This document shows positions 11,138-21,123 of a DNA stretch of 22,931 bases, piece by piece. Each line of letters starts with the position of its first letter. Position 1 is the first letter of the stretch. The position numbers and the translations under genes were made by a program. Below the pieces are notes generated by a model. The model was not told the DNA's origin. It worked only from the letters and a program-made list of their open reading frames with translations, and made no database searches. The DNA is taken from the NCBI GenBank assembly GCA_034698045.1, contig JAQGAU010000886.1:1-22931 (forward strand), written 5' to 3'. This stretch comes from Paramacrobiotus richtersi. Lineage: Eukaryota; Tardigrada; Eutardigrada; Parachela; Macrobiotidae.

Positions 11138-11508
11138 TGCCGTTGATAACTTGAGCAAATGTTGCGCGTTTGGGTTTCTTGTCGTGTTTTTCGTTGCAGG
11201 TTTTCGGATTTTTTGAGGCCAATACTTCTTTGAGAATTTTATTTATGGTGTTTTAGATAAAATCGACGTCGTATGATAAATCTTAAATCAGAATTAAAAA
11301 AGAAATTGTTCACTGTATGTCTGGAAGTGGTTCAACAAGAGCACACAAGAACTTCACGCGGACCGTCCACCGCTCTCATTAAAAACTGAGCGCAATGCGA
11401 AGAGGGAGTGAGAGGCGGAAAGTCGCCCAAACAATCTTATGTACAGCAGGCCTTAATGAAGAGAACTATTAATTTATCGGAACTGAAAAGGCTGGTATGT
11501 GATTGTAG
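11138..11508. other. SDR 3' flank
   Basis: This holds the SDR 3' untranslated region. I see no canonical AATAAA close to the stop. A 25-codon frame from ATG 11395 shares the frame of the open stretch at 11509-11748 but is separated from it by stops. Confidence 0.25.
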
Positions 11509-11748
11509 GGTCCAGGATATGCGCAGGCTCAAAGGCTGCAGACACAAAATTTTACGGGTCATACAGTCGCCGAAGAAGTACACGTACACATCGTAAACGG
11601 CAACAAAGACATCTGGAAAAATGTTCCTTCTGGGTCGCAGCTGTCGGTAACGAATCTCGATATACGACATCCAAGCCAAGTTCCAGCCGACTGTGAAGTC
11701 TGTGGCAAGTTGCAACGTTTTATAGATGATGATATTATTTTGAATTAA
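11509..11748 (+). CDS. Possible orphan exon or exon relic, 79 codons, no ATG
   Basis: Directly after TGTGATTGTAG (a plausible acceptor) a frame with no internal stop runs to TAA at 11746-11748. The peptide is soluble and protein-like, with N-F-T-G-H-T-V-A-E-E-V-H-V-H early and a C-E-V-C-G-K-L motif near the end. I do not recognise a family. Two other plus frames and one minus frame overlap it, which lowers confidence. No donor exon in matching phase was found between the SDR stop and here. It could be a terminal exon of an unlocated gene or a pseudogene fragment. Confidence 0.25.
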   Translation, partial: GPGYAQAQRLQTQNFTGHTVAEEVHVHIVNGNKDIWKNVPSGSQLSVTNLDIRHPSQVPADCEVCGKLQRFIDDDIILN

Positions 11749-11996
11749 CCACGTCTTGTCTATATGAACTGTTTGTGAACGATTGACGAGTTTTGGTACT
11801 TAACCGCAACAACCGTATCATTCACAACTCACTGGTCATGCAGAGCAGATGGACTGTTTTGATTTCGATGACTACTTAACATACAATCTACGTATTTGTG
11901 ATTTCTCAAACAATATACAAAATGTCAAGAAAGCGCATCTTGTGCGTTGCACTAGTGCCGTTTGAAGCTACCAACCCATCCAGAAAAACGTCCAGT

Positions 11997-12015
11997 AAAT
12001 AAATAAATAAATAGA
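11997..12015 (-). promoter_or_regulatory. AU-rich element in the transporter 3' UTR
   Basis: On the minus strand this reads as overlapping ATTTA pentamers (TATTTATTTATTTATTTA), about 100 nt after the stop of the SLC16-like gene. Overlapping AUUUA repeats in 3' UTRs often act as mRNA-destabilising elements. The function here is inferred. Confidence 0.4.
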
Positions 12016-12118
12016 AACAAAAATGACTAAATAACAACCAGAGAATCCAAAAACAGCCCTTTGACGGCTAGGAACAAAATGAGAATTGCATCTCCACCAT
12101 TATCAAACATAGTGCTAA

Positions 12119-15100
12119 TTAGACATCCAATGAAAGGTGATTGTGATGGTTGAGTCCCTCCTTCTCCGCTGCACTAGCTGATTTTGTTGGGGGTTTCTTC
12201 GGCAGGAAAAACATACCACTGGCAATCAGTGCGGCGGCAACCCACATGGCACCCGAACTGTAGAACGCCTCGCTTCCTTTGATGATTTCTGCATAACACA
12301 AGAACAAAAAGATGAAGTATCATTTCTAAAACAATAGATCAAATTTACAAAATTATTCAATAATGCAAAACATATTATTCAATTATGGGAACTAATGAGA
12401 TATTTTGAACACGATTACGAAAGTGTTGCTTATTACATAAAAAGAAATTATTTTGTAATGAAAATATAATCTTTAAAAACAAAATGATTTGGACAAAATA
12501 ATTTGCTTTTTAATGGCAATGATGTTAAACCTGGAAATATTCCAATGAATTTTTGTTCGACTATTTAACTATATTTCTACTGTCCATGTTGTTCTGAGTT
12601 TACGCTTTTCTAAATTACCCAAGTGCTGCTTTTTAATCTTTGACCGTTTTTATCGAAGTATTTTATTCGGAATATCTTCATTTATTTCCGACTGGGTAGC
12701 TTACCAGCAATGGGTGGTCCGATTAAACTGGCAATACCGGCCCATAACTGGGTCTGACCAAAGGCCACCGGAAGTTGATCCGGCCCGAGTCGACTGGAGA
12801 GAATCACGGCCATCAATGAGATGTACGGCGCTAAAAATAAAACACACTCAGTATTAAATATGTCTGACAATTATGTAATATGTCAATAAAAAAAGCTTAA
12901 AAAAACTTATGGAAATAAGAGGCTAGCGAGCAAAAACAATATAGAAAACCGGACAGCCTACGTATGTATTGGAAAAGCAAATAAAAATGATTAATAAAAT
13001 GACAAATAATTTTAGAAAATTGTACATAATCAGTGTAAAACACGCACAACATATTTCATTCAATTTCGAAATGTCTGGATTATTTTCGAGGCATTCGTTT
13101 GTCTTATAATAAATGTATTTTTATTTTTGTTTATTCATTCTTATCTATTCCGATTTTTATTGTTTATATTAGTCCATATATTTCATTGATCTGCTTCGCT
13201 ATCTGCAGTCTTTTTCGTCGATATTCTACCACAACACTTTTCATCCCAAACGAAAAACTCACCAATAAAGAACCCATAGAACGCCCCCATCGACAGCATC
13301 CCCGGGAAGCTGGTACACAGGGGAATCATGGCCAACAGCACCCCGGCAATCATCACCGCCGCATTATGCACCCGCAACGCCTCCACGCCCACCTTATCCA
13401 CAAGCAGTCCCCAGAAGATGCGCCCGCCAATGTTGGCGCAGTTCAACGCCGTCAGAGCGTACGCGGAGATCTCGGATGTCACACCGAACCGATCCTCCGC
13501 CAGCTTGGTCAGGAAGAAGATGGGCGTTAGTAGGGCCATGGAGCCGATGAAACTGGCCAGGCTGTACAGGAGAAAGTTGGGATCCCGGTAGATGCCGAGT
13601 TTGGTCATGTCCCGGAAGGCATCCCGCACCAACGGAGGCAGACAGCCCTGCAAACAGAAGACGCTGGATGTACACTGTCCTCCGTCGTTTCCTGGAGGAT
13701 TTTTGACCAGTTGATGGGTCGATAATCGACTCACCTTCTGCGGCTCGATACTCTTGCCCTTGTGTTGCGGATCGTACATCAGCGCCGCTGCAAAACAGCA
13801 CAGCAAGGCCGACGCGGCCAGGAACAGCATGGAGCCGGGCAAGCCCCACGCCGTGATGAGCCTGGAAACAATCAACGGGAACACCATCCCACCCACACTG
13901 GAACCGCACACGGTGATGCCCACGGGAAGCGCCTGCTGCTCCTTGAAGTAGGCGCACACGTACATGATGGATGGCGAGTAGATGAGACCGAAACCGATTC
14001 CTACAAGAAAAAACATCAACATTTTGACAACTCGTTAATTTGCTGCAGCAGTCCAGCTCATTCGTTGTTCACTACTGATTTCGTCGATGACTCGATACAC
14101 AGTACGACGACATGTATGTTGACTAAACAGCGACAACACCGGGCGGCTGACACGAAGCGGAACGAGATAAGATGCTTTAAATGCTGGCACGAAACTTCGC
14201 ATACGTTTGACATACCTCCGATGACTCCGTAAGTCAAGATAAGAACGTAGAAGTTGTCGCATGCGAAGAAGCTAGTAGCGAATCCCGTGGTGGCGATTAT
14301 GGATCCAATGGCGATGACCAAACGATACCCGAACGTATCGGCCAAAGCGCAGGCAACAGGTCCTGAAAAACACTTCCACGTTTTATTTGCCCTTGTTGTG
14401 AATTGGTCAAATCAATCAGTATGAAGGCGATTTCCTACACTGTATTGGAGTTACATATATGCAAAAGGGACTGCTAATCTCGCGCACGATATCTTCATGC
14501 AGAAAGCGAGAGCGATCATAGGAAAGGCCAAGTTCGCCGCAAGTTTCGACAGAATTCTTGTGTTTAATTGATTAATTCGGCATTAATAGCTGTATTATGC
14601 AGCAATGCATTTCTGTTTCATCTGCTGTAAACTTTTTATTAAACTGTATTAAACTTTTTTTTGTTAGAATTTTTCAGCTATTATTGAGACAGCGACCACT
14701 TACCCATGCCGAGGTATACACCGTACAGCACACTGCCAATCCAGGAAACATGCCAGTCTTGGAACTTCACTGCGTCGGTCTGATTTTGCTTCTTAATTTC
14801 GCTCAGATACTGGCCAAATGTGCCCGCCACGCCATCCACGACGAGATTGCACAGGAAGGCCGCGCCGACGATCACCCAACCGTACACAATGTGACGCGAC
14901 CCACCGACCACCACGGACTGCGACAGCGAGTCCAGACCATCTGCAAAACCATTTTGCGTCATTTTACTTTAGATCTGTTGTAGCTTTTTGTAACTTATCA
15001 CTGTTATGGGTCTTATGTCAAAAGTTTAACAAATCACTCGAGAAAAACAAGGAAAGCGTAGGTCTGCTAAAACTGGAACAAAAGCCAGATGGCAGACTGC

Positions 15101-15592
15101 ATGCAGAAAGATTCGAAAGCGTTACTTGCTAGCTGGCTGCCAGTTCGATTAACTTTTGGCATGCAATGCTAGGAATGCATGGATTGCACTTTGCAGGGTG
15201 TAACAATGCGAGAGCTTCGATCTGATCGTTGACATCGCATGATCATGAAACGGAAAGGATTTGCACACGACTCGACAGCTAATTATCCTGTTTACGCGTT
15301 GACAGCTCTTCTACAGGGAAACGCAGCACTATCGTTCAATGCTCTGACGCAATGTTTACGGTTCTTAAGACGTTCATTTCGTAAAAACAGAGAACTTCGC
15401 CTCAGCTTTAAAACGATGACTAATAAGAAACGGTCTACGCGAAGAACTTATTACGGTTAGTTTTAAACAGTGTTCGTCAGCAAATGACTCAAAAGTCGAA
15501 ACCTTAGGCTTAGTCAAACGGCGAGAAATGAGTCAAACAACACATCACAAACCACAGCGAGATTTCTTACCTTTGACAGATCCCGGAGCCAT
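12119..15592 (-). CDS. SLC16-type monocarboxylate transporter (MFS), seven exons
   Basis: Plasma-membrane carrier of 450 aa in the major facilitator superfamily. SLC16 relatives move lactate, pyruvate, ketone bodies or other small acids, often with protons. Exons (minus) are 15592-15571, 14940-14704, 14362-14216, 14000-13735, 13647-13263, 12830-12705 and 12288-12119. Every intron is GT-AG, and phases 1,1,1,0,1,1 join without a stop. TM1 (about 27-49) starts YGWVIVGAAF, matching the SLC16 signature region. FQDWHVSWIGSVLYGVYLGMG-P and LADTFGYR form TM2 and the TM2-TM3 loop. GGIGFGLIYSPS is the conserved TM4 motif. A short basic linker (HKGKSIEPQK) separates the two six-TM halves. The second half includes NIGGRIFWGLLVDKVG and GPPIAG. 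The C-terminal tail is short and His/Lys-rich. The start ATG sits in AGCCACAATGG, a good initiation context. Substrate cannot be assigned. Confidence 0.9.
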
Positions 15593-17141
15593 TGTGGCTT
15601 TTATCCTGGTTCAATAGGCAGGTAGATAAGGAGAAGAATCCTCAATTATGGTGGTTAATTGCGTTATCGGTAGAATAACCGATACTGTACGCCGAGTACC
15701 CGATATTATTCTCAAAGCAGTGACGTTTTGTGGGAAAGTGAAACAGCAGACTAACGGCCTAGCAGACTGGTAAACACAGTTAACACACGGTACACGGCTG
15801 ACTGATCGATCGTCTCTCCCAGCTACCGAACAACTGGCTGACGCAATACAAACCAGTATTTTCAGTTGTGCATTCACGGCATACCTACGCACGTACTTGC
15901 GGTCTGCCTGCATACTGATCACTGAATCACACCGTTGGCATTGTAAAGATTAGTTTATCAACGAAAATATGTAAATGTTGACTTCGAGGACACGGTTTCT
16001 GTTTTCAAGCGTTTTTACATAAGATGCGGAAGCTGATCGTCAACACTGAAATTCCGTTTTAATTTAACAGTTAGCTATGATGATCCGGTTTAACAATTAC
16101 TCTGGATAAGGGAATCGATCACTTGTTAAACTTTATAACTGCGGCATATATTACATGTACTCACTTTTTAGTGTACTTACGATGAACCAAAATTAAACGG
16201 TATCTATTTACATTTTTTTTAATAACTAGTGTTTAATAATCGTATCTACAAACTTGTCAGATAGCTAAATTTACACAGCTGTAATTAAAATCTGTGATCA
16301 AAACCATTATTTGTTTGGTATAATCGATAAAATGCATGAATTAAGAGTATCCACGTAGACGTACGAGAAAGCACATGTGTACTGATGTGCTCATAATTCT
16401 TAAATGTTTAATACCTTTACTATATGTTTGTATAGGATTAGTAGTTGATTTCAACTTACCCGGAACTCAAAATCCTCCAAAGAACAGCCGCTCACAATCA
16501 GCTCATACGTACATATACAATTTATAAAATGTTTCGATTGACTTGTTGACGCACTCGGCAAGTTGCATACGAAAAAAAAATACGTTCATTACTGGTTTGT
16601 GCGATGCATTACATATGAAGCAGAACAAAATGGCATGTACGTGTGTACGTGTGTACACATTATACCATGGTACAGTAATAAACACAAAATGGCATTAAAC
16701 AAGCATGTGTTTACCTATATATACATGGTATCCGTAAGGCCGCTTTTACATACTTTCGTTTCTTAGCCGGAAAAGGAGAACTTATCTCCAAAATCTGGCC
16801 GTGAAATTGACATCTCTTACGTAATCATTAATCGTTCGCGCATGACAAATTGCGTTCAGGAAACCCTCACAAGTCAGTGGTGAAATCATTTCAAGCTTCG
16901 AAGCGGCAATCTTCACCGAAGATCATCTGTGTATTGCAGCGGTACGGTATAGATTTGTTTTTGATTGCCGTAACCGATATCGTTTACGCTGTCATGCTAC
17001 TTCCGTCGATCGCAATATTTGAATTATGAATACTAGAATTTTCAGCGTACAATATAATTATAGTATTATTTAAGGCACACCACAATTGCGCAACTGCGAA
17101 CATAGAGCTTGTTGTTCTAGGCTAATCTGCTATACATAAAG
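15593..17141. other. Region without a supported gene
   Basis: Upstream (minus-strand) flank of the SLC16-like gene, then AT-rich spacer. GATA-type cores occur near 15624, 15665 and 15953. Short frames (15611-15922 -, 16503-16685 -, 16563-16766 +) have no support. Confidence 0.3.
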
Positions 17142-17556
17142 ATGGCCAGTTTCATTTCCCATTGGAACACAGGTTAAGTTTCTGTACGCCGTAAAGTGTA
17201 AAGCTGTGTCAGCAGTTGCGTTTATATCCATTACAGTAGCAAACGGTTATTTTATATTATGTCGTAGGTAACGACAAGCTTGGATGAATTTCACCCATGT
17301 CTTATTCCGCCAGTACGTCATTCAAGGAACCAAGCACCGTTTGCGGAGGATAATATGGTGTCAAGTGGATACCTGCTCAAATACGATGGAAGATCGCGTT
17401 CGCAATTCACTGGACAAATACAAGTGCGCTTTGGAGAAGGTTTCGGGAACGATGTATTCAAGTGCATCAAACTTTCTTATAATTATCAATTTAATGACAG
17501 ATTTCTTGATATTAACAGCTTTTATCTTTCCGGGAATTAATATCTTCGATATATAA
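17142..17556 (+). CDS. Possible small single-pass membrane protein, two exons
   Basis: ATG at 17142 opens MASFISHWNT and meets a donor ACAG|GTTAAG (exon 17142-17172, phase 1). An acceptor ACAAG|CT opens exon 17279-17556, which continues in phase as A-W-M-N-F-T-H-V-L-F-R-Q-Y. The total is 102 aa. A basic middle part (KHRLRRIIW) and Cys pair are followed by a hydrophobic segment (about 73-97, NFLIIINLMTDFLILTAFIF) that could span the membrane. I recognise no family. It might be one end of a chemoreceptor-like protein whose other exons I missed. A second plus frame (17280-17540) is also open and protein-like, so the frame choice rests on the phase match. Confidence 0.35.
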
Positions 17557-17610
17557 TCGATATTGATATCTTTGGTAATACATTTCCTTGTTATGTAAAT
17601 ACATAACATT

Positions 17611-20251
17611 CTATATATAGAATGTTGTGTCTTGCGATGCTGTACAGAGATAATGTCCATGCCGAAAGCAGACTGTTCTGGTGGTTAGGACAATAAAACA
17701 CTCTTTTTTCGGCTTTTTCGGTTCCCCCCAAGAGATGAAGAGGCATGTGATCAGCGCACCAGCACCAGTATGTAACGAAATACAAAAGGTCATAACTTTA
17801 TGAAGGCTTTCCGTAGCGTATGTAAAGACCGGTATCGTAACGCATAGCCAGATGAATTTACCAGTACTTTCACGGGCAGGGTCTAAAACCTGGAAGTGGA
17901 AGCTTCCACTGGAAGTGCCAACTTCCAGTCTGGAAGTGGCACTTGCTAAAACCTGGAAGCACTGGCTAAAACCTGGAAGTGCAATCATTGCAGCAGAAAA
18001 CCTGGAAGTACAACAGAAACCTGTAATCACACCATTCTGTGAAAATGTGCTGCATCTTCCGCAACACGAAAAAATAAGTATATCACTTGGTAGTGCATAA
18101 GCTGGCAGAACAGATAATATCGTGTTGGGCTACAGGTTATAGGTAGCTTGCTAGTGTTGCTAGTGCTGAGTAATGTTCCTCTCTTTCCGCGGTTTTTGTG
18201 CTGTTAGTCTGTAGCTACGGCATCTTTATATTCATCACTGCATATTTGTTCTGATGTGAGTTCTAATGTCGTATCTGGAAAGACGTCATTTTTACTGAAC
18301 AATGTTGTCACCAGCGGGTTTCACTCTTCCTACCGTAATCAACGTTTAGTCTGACGGTCAAAAGTATGGCGCGCGAGGCCCGTCAAAAGGTTACAACTGT
18401 TTAAAGACTACAGTTTCCTTAACGTTCTGGGTGAAGTGTTTAAAGACTACCTGTTATTCTTTAAAGAAGCCAAAGGATCTTTTTAACAATCCAGATTTTA
18501 CAGAAAGATCTTCTCTTCACATTAAAGAACGTCTTTAAAGACTAACACTAATCTTGAAAGACGTTAGTCTTTCAAGGTTGGCGTGAGTCTTTAAGGATTT
18601 GTTGCAGTCTTGAAAGACGTTCTTTGCCGGTGCATTCTGACTTACGGGTTTATGTCATTTAAACAGTATTTCTTTAATGCGAGATGCCAGTCTTTAAAAT
18701 TCTAAGGAGAGTTAATTTAGGTCTTTAAAGAGCGGCAGTGTATCTTTAACCACTAACAGAGCCGATGTTACCGAAAGTCTTTAAAGAGTTGTTTCCCTTT
18801 TGACGGGCCTCGCGCTCCATACAAAAGTGCGGTTCTGAACTGCCAGACTGCCACCTCCATGTTATAGCCAGTGCTTCCAGGTTTTAGGAAGTACCACTTC
18901 CAGACTGGAAGTTGGCACTTCCAGTGGAAGCTTCCACTTCCAAGTTTTAGACCCTGCCACTTTCACGTGACGTACCGCTACGAAGAACTCGCAGTTTATA
19001 TGTGCCAGACCACTTGCGCTGAAACCGACAAAATCCCGCGCATTGACTTCGAGATGCATGGCGACATCCTTCTTCTATGTATCATGATGCGAGCACCAAG
19101 AGGGTCATTTCTCTTGCCTGCAGTCGGATGACAAATTCCTTTAACAATGTTGAATTAACATTAGTCAGAGCACTTTGTGTCGCTCTTTCGATAACGGGCA
19201 TACTTAAACTCGAAAAACAAACTGACAAACTCGTAGCCAGTACTCACGCCCATTTTTTAAAGTCACCAACCTATCCGGGGTGAAAAGATGGGGATTCTTC
19301 GAGCTCGCAACTCACTTTTGTGGTCTTACCATAAGATGCATCAGCACAAGAGCGACCGTCATGATAACTATCATCATGACCGTGAACGCGAAAAGCATAT
19401 CAAAGCCGTAATCCGATCCAAGTGAACTAGTAAAGGCCAAAATCCATAAGAAGTCTTCGGTGTACAAGAAAAAAACAAAAAATATTGTACCTCGTCTCCT
19501 AAAGATTTGACATGGTGTGCTAGGCTGATACAGTCCTTAACGAGACATCCCCCGGTCACAGAGACTTTTTCACAGTACATATCACGCAGATTTTAAAAGA
19601 CAACCTTAAATAATCACAAGCACGCTTTCGGCTAATCTAGCTTGATGCAAACTCATTCATCCAAGACGCTACATCAAATAATTCTTGTACTGTTTTAATC
19701 CAGCTTGAATTTGGGGAGTATTTACGCATCCCAAACATTACCGTTGGTAAAGGTCTGTTATGAGAGGCGATACACCTTGCAACGGCTGAATACAGGTTAA
19801 AATTAATGTAATGCGACATAAATGATCAGCAGAACCAGGTTCAAACCTTTCCTATTCTTCAGTGTCAGATACTGTTTGGTAAAAATCCGGTATTCTAATC
19901 CGGTTTTGAAATAAATAAAAATCCGGTTTTGAAGCAGCTAGCGCCATTACTGGCAATTTGGCAAACAGAGACAGTACAGTGCAAATCCAGTGATTTGAAC
20001 CAGTTCGCTTGTAGTTTCTGGAGAGCTACGGATGTCCAGTGTGAATAAATCTATAAGGCTGTCACATGCAGCAGCAGTACAGATTATAATTGCCTATACT
20101 GTATGCTCAGCAAGTATTCTCGAAGATTGGCCACAACGGAACTGCCGGGTCGTTTGAAGATAACCAGTCCTAACAAATGGGCGATAAAAACCATGAAGTC
20201 GTGTGCCTTTTCGATGGAAACGCCTGGATCATTCTGTTCGGCGAAGTCCAT
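17611..20251 (-). CDS. Multi-pass membrane protein, four exons, interrupted by a mobile element acting as intron
   Basis: Model (minus): exons 20251-20100, 19498-19330, 19018-18976 and 17882-17611; 636 nt, 211 aa. Introns are GTATAG...TTTAG, GTAAGA...TTTCAG and GTACGT...TTTTAG. Phases 2, 0 and 1 all match, which is strong support for one gene. Hydrophobic segments lie at about 18-33 (weak), 54-76 (GTIFFVFFLYTEDFLWILAF), 84-107 (DMLFAFTVMMIVIMTVALVL), 130-147 and 151-173. A basic loop (RKWSGTYKLRVLR) sits before the element site and a Lys-rich tail (PKKPKKE) after the last segment. The layout resembles the second half of a 7TM receptor, but I recognise no family and would not assign one. The ATG directly follows a CAG acceptor, so the start may be in exon B after a UTR intron, or upstream exons may exist. 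Unspliced, the frame would stop at TAA inside the element's TIR. It could therefore also be a disrupted pseudogene. Confidence 0.5.
17875..18958. mobile_element. 1084-bp non-autonomous DNA transposon with 9-bp target duplication
   Basis: It is flanked by the exact direct repeat ACTTTCACG at 17866-17874 and 18959-18967. The ends are inverted: GGCAGGGTCTAAAACCTGG at 17875 and its near-exact complement ending GACCCTGCC at 18958. The terminal ~120 bp hold repeated CTAAAACCTGGAAGTG units and local palindromes such as AGTGGAAGCTTCCACT. A 9-bp duplication fits Mutator-like (MULE) elements, while the CAGGGTC-like end also recalls hAT, which normally makes 8 bp. No transposase is encoded. The insertion lies inside a coding exon of the minus-strand membrane protein. 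The minus-strand TTTTAG within the TIR can serve as a splice acceptor. Confidence 0.85.
18367..18819. mobile_element. Nested 453-bp TA-flanked MITE
   Basis: Inverted ends TGGCGCGCGAGGCCCGTCAA at 18367 and the matching complement ending CTCGCGCTCCA at 18819 are bounded by TA dinucleotides (18365-18366 and 18820-18821). The terminal match runs about 45 bp with few differences. The interior holds about ten copies of a GTCTTTAAAGAC-like motif in both orientations. TA flanks fit a Tc1/mariner-type MITE. It lies within the outer 17875-18958 element, so it inserted later or is a resident part of that family. Confidence 0.7.
19580..20083. other. Mostly intronic sequence of the membrane-protein model
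   Basis: In the gene model this is intron 1. A short minus-strand block near 19760-19800, between an acceptor-like TATTCAG and a donor-like ACG|GTAATG, could be a 43-nt alternative exon, but its phase does not fit its neighbours. Confidence 0.25.
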
Positions 20252-20709
20252 CCTGGTAACAGACGAAGTGAAGTTTAATCGTTAATTTGGTACCAAACAA
20301 ATAGTTCGAGGTGGAAGGCATACTGCAAGCCGACGCTGTTTTTCGCACTACGCGATAAACTGAATGAACAACTTGTAATTATGGCAAAGTTACTGTACAG
20401 CAGATAATGGATACACTACCATACTTCTATGGGATTAAAATAAATATCTGTTAGTTTATCGAGGGATCCAATACGACAGTTGAACGTAGTTCTGTCATTC
20501 GTGATGTTTGACTCTTCTTTCTGTCATTACTGGTGATCACTGGGGGATTAATTTTTTCCCTCCACCATCAGGAGACATCGTTGGATTTGTTTCAATAACG
20601 AAGCGATATCGTTGTAAAATAAATACTTAGGCTTGCCCGAAAACAGATCGATGCAAATAAACAGCTTTCTTCAAAAAGTGAAAAGTGAGGTGAGGGACAG
20701 CTTTCTTCA

Positions 20710-21049
20710 TCAAACAACCTGTCGTGTTAGGGAAAAGGGCGCCGCTACCGGATTTAGGCATTTATGTACGGGTACTTCCCGACTTTCCGTCATGGGCTTG
20801 GCTCGATATAGCGAGCCGATTTTACCAAATTCTAGTATAACAGTCTTGTGAATCTTTTCACAGTGGGAAGCAGTCGGGTCTCCGGGGGACAATTCTCGTA
20901 GACAATGTATGCCATATGCAGAAAGAAATTCAGTGCTTGCTGTGCAGTCATATTGCTTGTCAGCTTCGATTTCTTCTAACCAAATACCGTTTACCGGTAG
21001 CATACCAAATGTAATACTACCACAAGTGGAGCGTTCCCTAATGTGGAAC
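20710..21049 (-). CDS. Cys-rich candidate exon of unknown family
   Basis: The minus frame is open from ATG 21123 to TGA at 20710. A plausible acceptor (CTGCGTAG|G) places an exon start at 21049. The peptide is soluble, with Cys at STCGSITFG, YDCTAS, GIHCLREL, SHCEKIH and HKCLNP, acidic W-L-E-E-I-E-A-D in the middle and no membrane segment. It resembles an extracellular Cys-rich domain, but I recognise no family. It lies between the LRR gene and the multi-pass protein gene on the same strand. Its terminal phase matches neither in an obvious way, so it may be a separate small gene or a terminal exon. Confidence 0.35.
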
Positions 21050-21123
21050 CTACGCAGTTCAAAGACGTTAAAATTAGAATTTAAGTGGTTACAAATTTTA
21101 TCATATAAGTAAATTTTTATCAA

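Noticed and set aside
13099-13957. Several plus and minus frames over the transporter exons
   Set aside because: They are shadows of the SLC16-like exons 13647-13263 and 14000-13735; the true frame carries the MFS motifs.
17361-17660. Minus 99-aa frame overlapping the small plus-strand gene
   Set aside because: Lysine/isoleucine-rich composition from AT-rich DNA, no domain or splice context; likely a shadow.
18862-19059. Minus frame with a protein-like stretch K-K-D-V-A-M-H-L-E-V before the element
   Set aside because: It reads on into the element, and its phase does not fit the next exon. The alternative frame from 19018 joins both neighbouring exons in phase.
19374-19580. Minus 68-aa frame with C-E-K-V-S-V-T-G-G-C
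   Set aside because: Its downstream part is an out-of-frame shadow of the transmembrane exon 19498-19330, and its phase cannot join that exon.
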